DNA from: AP-15 sp035570595
GTDB taxonomy: Bacteria > Pseudomonadota > Alphaproteobacteria > ATCC43930 > CGMCC-115725
DNA: 24,802 nt
Assembly (NCBI GenBank): GCA_035570595.1
Contig: DATMLF010000063.1
Coordinates: forward strand, 1-24,802
Direction of reading: 5' to 3'
This document shows positions 22,258 to 24,802 of the stretch, one piece after another. Made by a program: the position numbers and the translations under genes. The notes beneath the pieces are model-generated. The model saw nothing but the letters and a program-made list of their open reading frames with translations. It was not told the DNA's origin and searched no databases. The stretch's first letter is position 1. Every line of letters begins with the position of its first letter.

Positions 22258-22284
22258 AGGCCGGCCCGACCCGGCCTGTTGTTT
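22258..22284 (+). terminator. Rho-independent-like terminator after the RND operon
   Basis: A perfect 7-bp inverted repeat AGGCCGG (22258-22264) / CCGGCCT (22271-22277) with a 6-base loop is followed by GTTGTTT (22278-22284). It lies 60 bases after the pump stop codon. The tail is T-rich but not a pure T run. Confidence 0.65.
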
Positions 22285-22310
22285 GTCGAGGGTGGGAAAA
22301 TCTGTTAAGA
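22283..22310 (+). promoter_or_regulatory. Candidate promoter of tRNA-Thr
   Basis: TTGTCG (22283-22288) and TTAAGA (22305-22310) are 16 bases apart and would start transcription near 22317, 14 bases before the tRNA. The -35 begins inside the terminator tail, so the upstream unit ends exactly where this one starts. Motif quality is moderate. Confidence 0.35.
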
Positions 22311-22330
22311 GGCTGAAATCCTGCGGTCGC

Positions 22331-22405
22331 GCCGGGTTAGCACAGTGGCAGTGCAGCGGTTTTGTAAACCGAAGGTCGGGGGTTCGAATCCCTCACCCGG
22401 CACCA
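22331..22405 (+). tRNA. tRNA-Thr(TGT)
   Basis: The sequence folds as a 75-base class I tRNA. The acceptor stem GCCGGGT pairs with ACCCGGC, with A discriminator and encoded CCA (22403-22405). The anticodon stem-loop CGGTT TTGTAAA CCG reads TGT (Thr, codons ACA and wobble). The T arm is GGGGGTTCGAATCCCT. The D arm is short (TAGCACAGTGGCAGTGC). It lies between the RND terminator and cca. Confidence 0.96.
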
Positions 22406-22514
22406 TTTCCCGCTGTCGCCGACGGCGACCGACGCCCCGCAGCCCACCGCAACAGCGCCGTTATCCGCGCATAGCGCTGCGCGGTCCGCCCGGGAGATCG
22501 ACGAGCCGAGCCCG

Positions 22515-23777
22515 ATGAACGCGCGTCAACCTTCGCCCCGTATCGAGCCGCCAGCATGGATGACCGAGCCGTCGACCCGCGCGGTGCTCGATGCGCTCGC
22601 CGCAGGCGCGGTCGAGGCGCGCTTTGTCGGGGGCGCCGTGCGCGACACCTTGCTCGGGCTGCCGGTCGGCATGGCCGGCGCGCGCACCGACATCGACATC
22701 GCCACTCCGGCTGCTCCCGAACGCGTCATCGCGCTGCTCGAAAAGCGCGGCATCAAGGTTGTGCCGACCGGTCTCGCGCACGGCACCGTGACGGCGATCC
22801 CGGCCGCGGCGCCCGGCGCCTCGCCGCGCCGCTTCGAAATCACCACCTTGCGCCGCGATGTCGAGACCTTTGGTCGACGGGCGCGGGTTGCGTTCGGCGC
22901 CGATTGGGCCGCCGACGCCGCGCGCCGCGACTTTACGATGAACGCGATCTATCTCGCACGCGACGGCACGATCGACGACCCCACCGGCGGCCTCGCCGAC
23001 CTCTCGGCACGTCGGGTGCGCTTTGTCGGCGATCCGGCAACCCGCATCGCCGAGGATGTGCTGCGGGTCCTGCGCTACTACCGTTTTGAGGCGCGCTTCG
23101 GCACCGGCGACGGTGAGCCGGCGGCGCGAGCCGCATGCCGGGCCGCCGCGTTTCTGCTGCCGCGGCTGTCGGCCGAGCGGGTCGCGCAGGAGCTGGTCCG
23201 GCTGCTCGAAACCGCCGACCCGTCCGCGGCATTGGAGATGATGGCGGCGGACGGGGTGCTCGCCGTGATCCTGCCCGAGGCGCGCCGAGTCGACCGGCTG
23301 CGGCGGCTGATCGCGGTCGAGCCCGATCGCGACCCGCTGCGCCGGCTCGCAGCACTGATCGAGGTCGACGCGACCGGCGCCGCCGCCTTGTCCGAACGCC
23401 TGCGCTTCCCCAACGCCTGGCGCGACCGACTGCAAGGTCTCGCCCCGCCCTGGCTGCTCGATCCGCACGCCGACGAGGCGGCCCAGCGCCGCATGCTCTA
23501 CCGGATCGGCGGCGAGCGCTACCGCGACCTGGCGCTGCTGCAGGCGGCCGACGCCTCGGTCACCGCGGACCGGCTGGTGCAACTTCTGGCGCTTGCCCGG
23601 GACTGGACATCGCCCGCATTCCCGCTGAGCGGGCACGACGTGACCGCGCTCGGCATCCCGCCCGGCCCCCGCGTCGGCGCGCTTCTCGACGCCGTCGAGC
23701 GCTGGTGGGAGGCCGCCGATTTCGCACCCGACCGCAGCGAATGCCTGAATCGCCTGCGGGAATTGTCCCGCGGCTGA
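22515..23777 (+). CDS. cca: CCA tRNA nucleotidyltransferase / poly(A) polymerase family protein
   Basis: The class II nucleotidyltransferase adds or repairs the 3'-CCA of tRNAs using CTP and ATP without a template. The 420-residue protein shows the head-domain motif GGAVRD (39-44), the two metal-binding aspartates in DID (59, 61) of TDIDIAT, the motif-B stretch FEITTLRRDVET, and RRDFTMNAI (137-145), a hallmark of the neck and nucleotide-selection site; DDPTGGLADL and RVLRYYRFEARF follow. The C-terminal half is the alpha-helical tRNA-binding body. ATG 22515 has a weak upstream site (GAGCCCG); Met16 is an alternative. Because both tRNA genes here encode CCA, the enzyme may mainly repair ends or serve other tRNAs. 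Confidence 0.94.
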   Translation: MNARQPSPRIEPPAWMTEPSTRAVLDALAAGAVEARFVGGAVRDTLLGLPVGMAGARTDIDIATPAAPERVIALLEKRGIKVVPTGLAHGTVTAIPAAAPGASPRRFEITTLRRDVETFGRRARVAFGADWAADAARRDFTMNAIYLARDGTIDDPTGGLADLSARRVRFVGDPATRIAEDVLRVLRYYRFEARFGTGDGEPAARAACRAAAFLLPRLSAERVAQELVRLLETADPSAALEMMAADGVLAVILPEARRVDRLRRLIAVEPDRDPLRRLAALIEVDATGAAALSERLRFPNAWRDRLQGLAPPWLLDPHADEAAQRRMLYRIGGERYRDLALLQAADASVTADRLVQLLALARDWTSPAFPLSGHDVTALGIPPGPRVGALLDAVERWWEAADFAPDRSECLNRLRELSRG

Positions 23778-24095
23778 GGGAGTGCGCCAAGCCAATTTCG
23801 GATGGCGCCGTCACCGCCCAACCTCGGCGGGTCGCGGATCAGGGCATGTTATCAGTTACTTAAAGATCCTAAGGAAAGTCGACCATGCGCAGGCGGAAGC
23901 CAACCTCGATCTCGTCATCCGTGGCGAATTCGCGTCGCTTTCCCTGGGCAAGACCTTCGAGCACCGCCGTCAGGTAAGCTGGATCGACCGGCCCTGCCTC
24001 GGCCTCGCTCCCCGCCAAATAACGAATGGCGCATGCGATATCGTCCTTGGAGTGGGCGGGTAGCCGGCCGCACCAGCTTCGATCGCCTGATCGCG
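23778..24095. other. Intergenic stretch of about 318 bases without an assured gene
   Basis: Between cca and ridA (which converge) I see no RNA gene and no clear terminator. A plus-strand frame from 23782 to 24063 is open, but its translation is low-complexity-free yet unrecognisable and has no ribosome-binding site, so I read it as a shadow. The minus strand holds a coding-like segment without a good start, listed separately. The base composition around 23845-23885 is more AT-rich than the surroundings. Confidence 0.6.
23869..24060 (-). pseudogene. Possible remnant of a small antitoxin-like gene
   Basis: Read by hand on the minus strand, one frame runs without a stop into a TAG at 23869-23871. 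It gives HSKDDIACAIRYLAG, then PVDPAYLTAVLEGLAQGKRR and EFATDDEIEVGFRLRMVDFP. The EGLAQ...EFATDDEIEVGF ending resembles C-termini of small ribbon-helix-helix antitoxins (CopG/ParD-like), which often end in a similar acidic 'F-x-T/S-D-E-E-V' stretch. No ATG or GTG starts the frame at a sensible place and only TTG codons are available, so it looks like a decayed gene or a chance frame. No toxin partner follows. Identification is tentative. Confidence 0.2.
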
Positions 24096-24455
24096 CTATT
24101 TTGCGGCGGTCACCATGATTTCGACCAGCACCTCGGGGCGCGCCATCTCAGCCTTGACGCAGGCGCGCGCCGGCGGGTTTTCGGGATCGACCCAGGCGTT
24201 CCACACCGAATTCATGTCGGCGAACAGCGCCATGTCCTTGATCCACAGATTGGCTGACAGCAGGCTCGATTTGCTCGTCCCCGCCTGCGCCAGATACGAA
24301 TCGATCTTGTCGAGGATCTGCTTGGTCTGGCCCTTGACGTCCTGGCTGGTGTCGCCGGCGGTCAGCCCGGCGAGGTAGACCCGGTCGCCATGGACGACGG
24401 CGCGGCTCATGCGCGGCCCCGGCGGCTGGGTCAAATCGATGCGGCGGATCTCCAT
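24096..24455 (-). CDS. RidA/YjgF-family protein
   Basis: RidA-family enzymes hydrolyse reactive enamine/imine intermediates released by PLP enzymes; other subfamilies serve particular catabolic pathways. The 119-residue protein has the family layout: RVYLAGLTAGD (strand after VHGD), QTKQILDKIDSYLAQAG (helix), NLWIKDMALFADMNSVWNAW, and PPARACVKAEMARPEVLVEIMVTA. Arg97 and Glu112 match the substrate-binding Arg105 and Glu120 of E. coli RidA. ATG 24455 is preceded by CAGGGGAAGACC. The cupin gene ends 36 bases upstream on the same strand, suggesting an operon of unknown pathway. Since RidA paralogues are diverse, I give no gene symbol. Confidence 0.92.
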   Translation of the reverse strand: MEIRRIDLTQPPGPRMSRAVVHGDRVYLAGLTAGDTSQDVKGQTKQILDKIDSYLAQAGTSKSSLLSANLWIKDMALFADMNSVWNAWVDPENPPARACVKAEMARPEVLVEIMVTAAK

Positions 24456-24491
24456 GGTCTTCCCCTGCTGAATGTCGGAACGGCCGAAGTG

Positions 24492-24802
24492 TCAGCCGGC
24501 GGCGGCCGACGGGTTCACATAATCGACGATGCGCTGTTCCGAGATGTGAATGCCAAAGGTGACTAGCGGCCGCTCGCCAACCGTGCGAAAGCTGTGCACT
24601 CGGCCCGCGGGTAGCGCAATCGTAACGCCGGGCTCGAGCTTGATGACGCCGCTCTCGCCGTCGACCCACGCTTCGCCTTCGCCTTCGAGTACGGTCAACA
24701 GCTCGACATAGGGGTGCGAATGCGGGCGCGTCTCGTAGCCCGGCGGCGAGGTCTGGATGCCAGTGCGCACCGGCACGCCCGCGCCGTTGTCGTCGCCGAC
24801 GA
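24492..24802 (-). CDS. Cupin-domain protein (5' end cut by window edge)
   Basis: The frame is open to the right edge, so the N-terminus is missing; GTG at 24776 is only an internal codon as far as can be seen. About 103 codons remain. Cupin motif 1 is RPHSHPYVELLTVLEGEGEA (two His and a Glu as metal ligands), motif 2 is LPAGRVHSFRTVG (third His), on a small beta-barrel. Such single-domain cupins include metal-dependent enzymes, sugar-binding regulators and ectoine-like enzymes; the substrate cannot be inferred. The stop is 36 bases before ridA on the same strand, so both are likely co-transcribed from a promoter outside the window. Confidence 0.88.
   Translation of the reverse strand, partial: VGDDNGAGVPVRTGIQTSPPGYETRPHSHPYVELLTVLEGEGEAWVDGESGVIKLEPGVTIALPAGRVHSFRTVGERPLVTFGIHISEQRIVDYVNPSAAAG

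Noticed and set aside
19982..22258. 758-codon open frame on the minus strand opposite the RND pump
   Set aside because: It is an antisense shadow of a highly conserved pump gene; its product is a His/Arg/Asp-rich string without domains, as expected from GC-rich codon bias.
22411..22425. Inverted repeat GTCGCC-GAC-GGCGAC downstream of tRNA-Thr
   Set aside because: No T tract follows, and short GC palindromes are frequent in this composition; not called as a terminator.
23782..24063. 93-codon plus-strand frame after cca
   Set aside because: No ribosome-binding site, no family resemblance, and the opposite strand looks more coding-like.

Overview
The window is GC-rich chromosomal DNA that looks like an alphaproteobacterium, most likely a Rhodospirillales-type aerobe. 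This placement is inferred from gene content and order: a petABC operon with a proteobacterial cytochrome b, the block rnd-kdsD-lptC-lptA-lptB-rpoN-hpf-ptsN, an IbpA-like hsp20 followed by a DUF1150 gene, and a short RNase D. Nearly all of the sequence is dense housekeeping coding. I see no insertion sequence, phage, integron or CRISPR array.

Left part (1-6265, minus strand). An apparent operon runs petA-petB-petC (bc1 complex), mtnP-mtnA (first two steps of methylthioadenosine salvage), then a VOC/glyoxalase-like protein. lgt (lipoprotein diacylglyceryl transferase) follows behind its own candidate promoter and runs off the left edge. Gaps are 7-30 bases or 4-base overlaps from petA to the VOC gene, so respiration and MTA salvage may share a transcript.

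Middle (6440-10070). On the plus strand, trmL (TTG start) overlaps hemF by ATGA, and a small unrecognised ORF follows. A convergent Tim44-like membrane protein gene is divergent from an hsp20-DUF1150 pair. The hsp20 leader has an RpoH-like promoter and a leader resembling a ROSE RNA thermometer, the most interesting regulatory signal found.

Right-centre (10093-17725, minus strand). A strong-looking sigma70 promoter drives tRNA-Leu(CAG). With no visible terminator it is followed by rnd, kdsD, lptC, lptA, lptB, rpoN, hpf and ptsN. This block combines RNA processing, Kdo synthesis, LPS transport, sigma-54 and the nitrogen PTS. LptA is an internally duplicated, fused two-unit protein.

Right part (17883-24802). 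An RND efflux pair (periplasmic adaptor plus HAE1-type pump, no outer-membrane channel or regulator in view) ends in a clear hairpin terminator, followed by tRNA-Thr(TGT) and the CCA-adding enzyme gene. A mostly non-coding stretch with a possible decayed antitoxin-like ORF leads to minus-strand ridA and a truncated cupin gene at the edge.

No wholly new system is demonstrable from sequence alone. The best leads are the hsp20 thermometer, the tRNA-Leu promoter reading into the LPS-transport operon, the fused LptA, and the petABC-mtnPA-VOC linkage.
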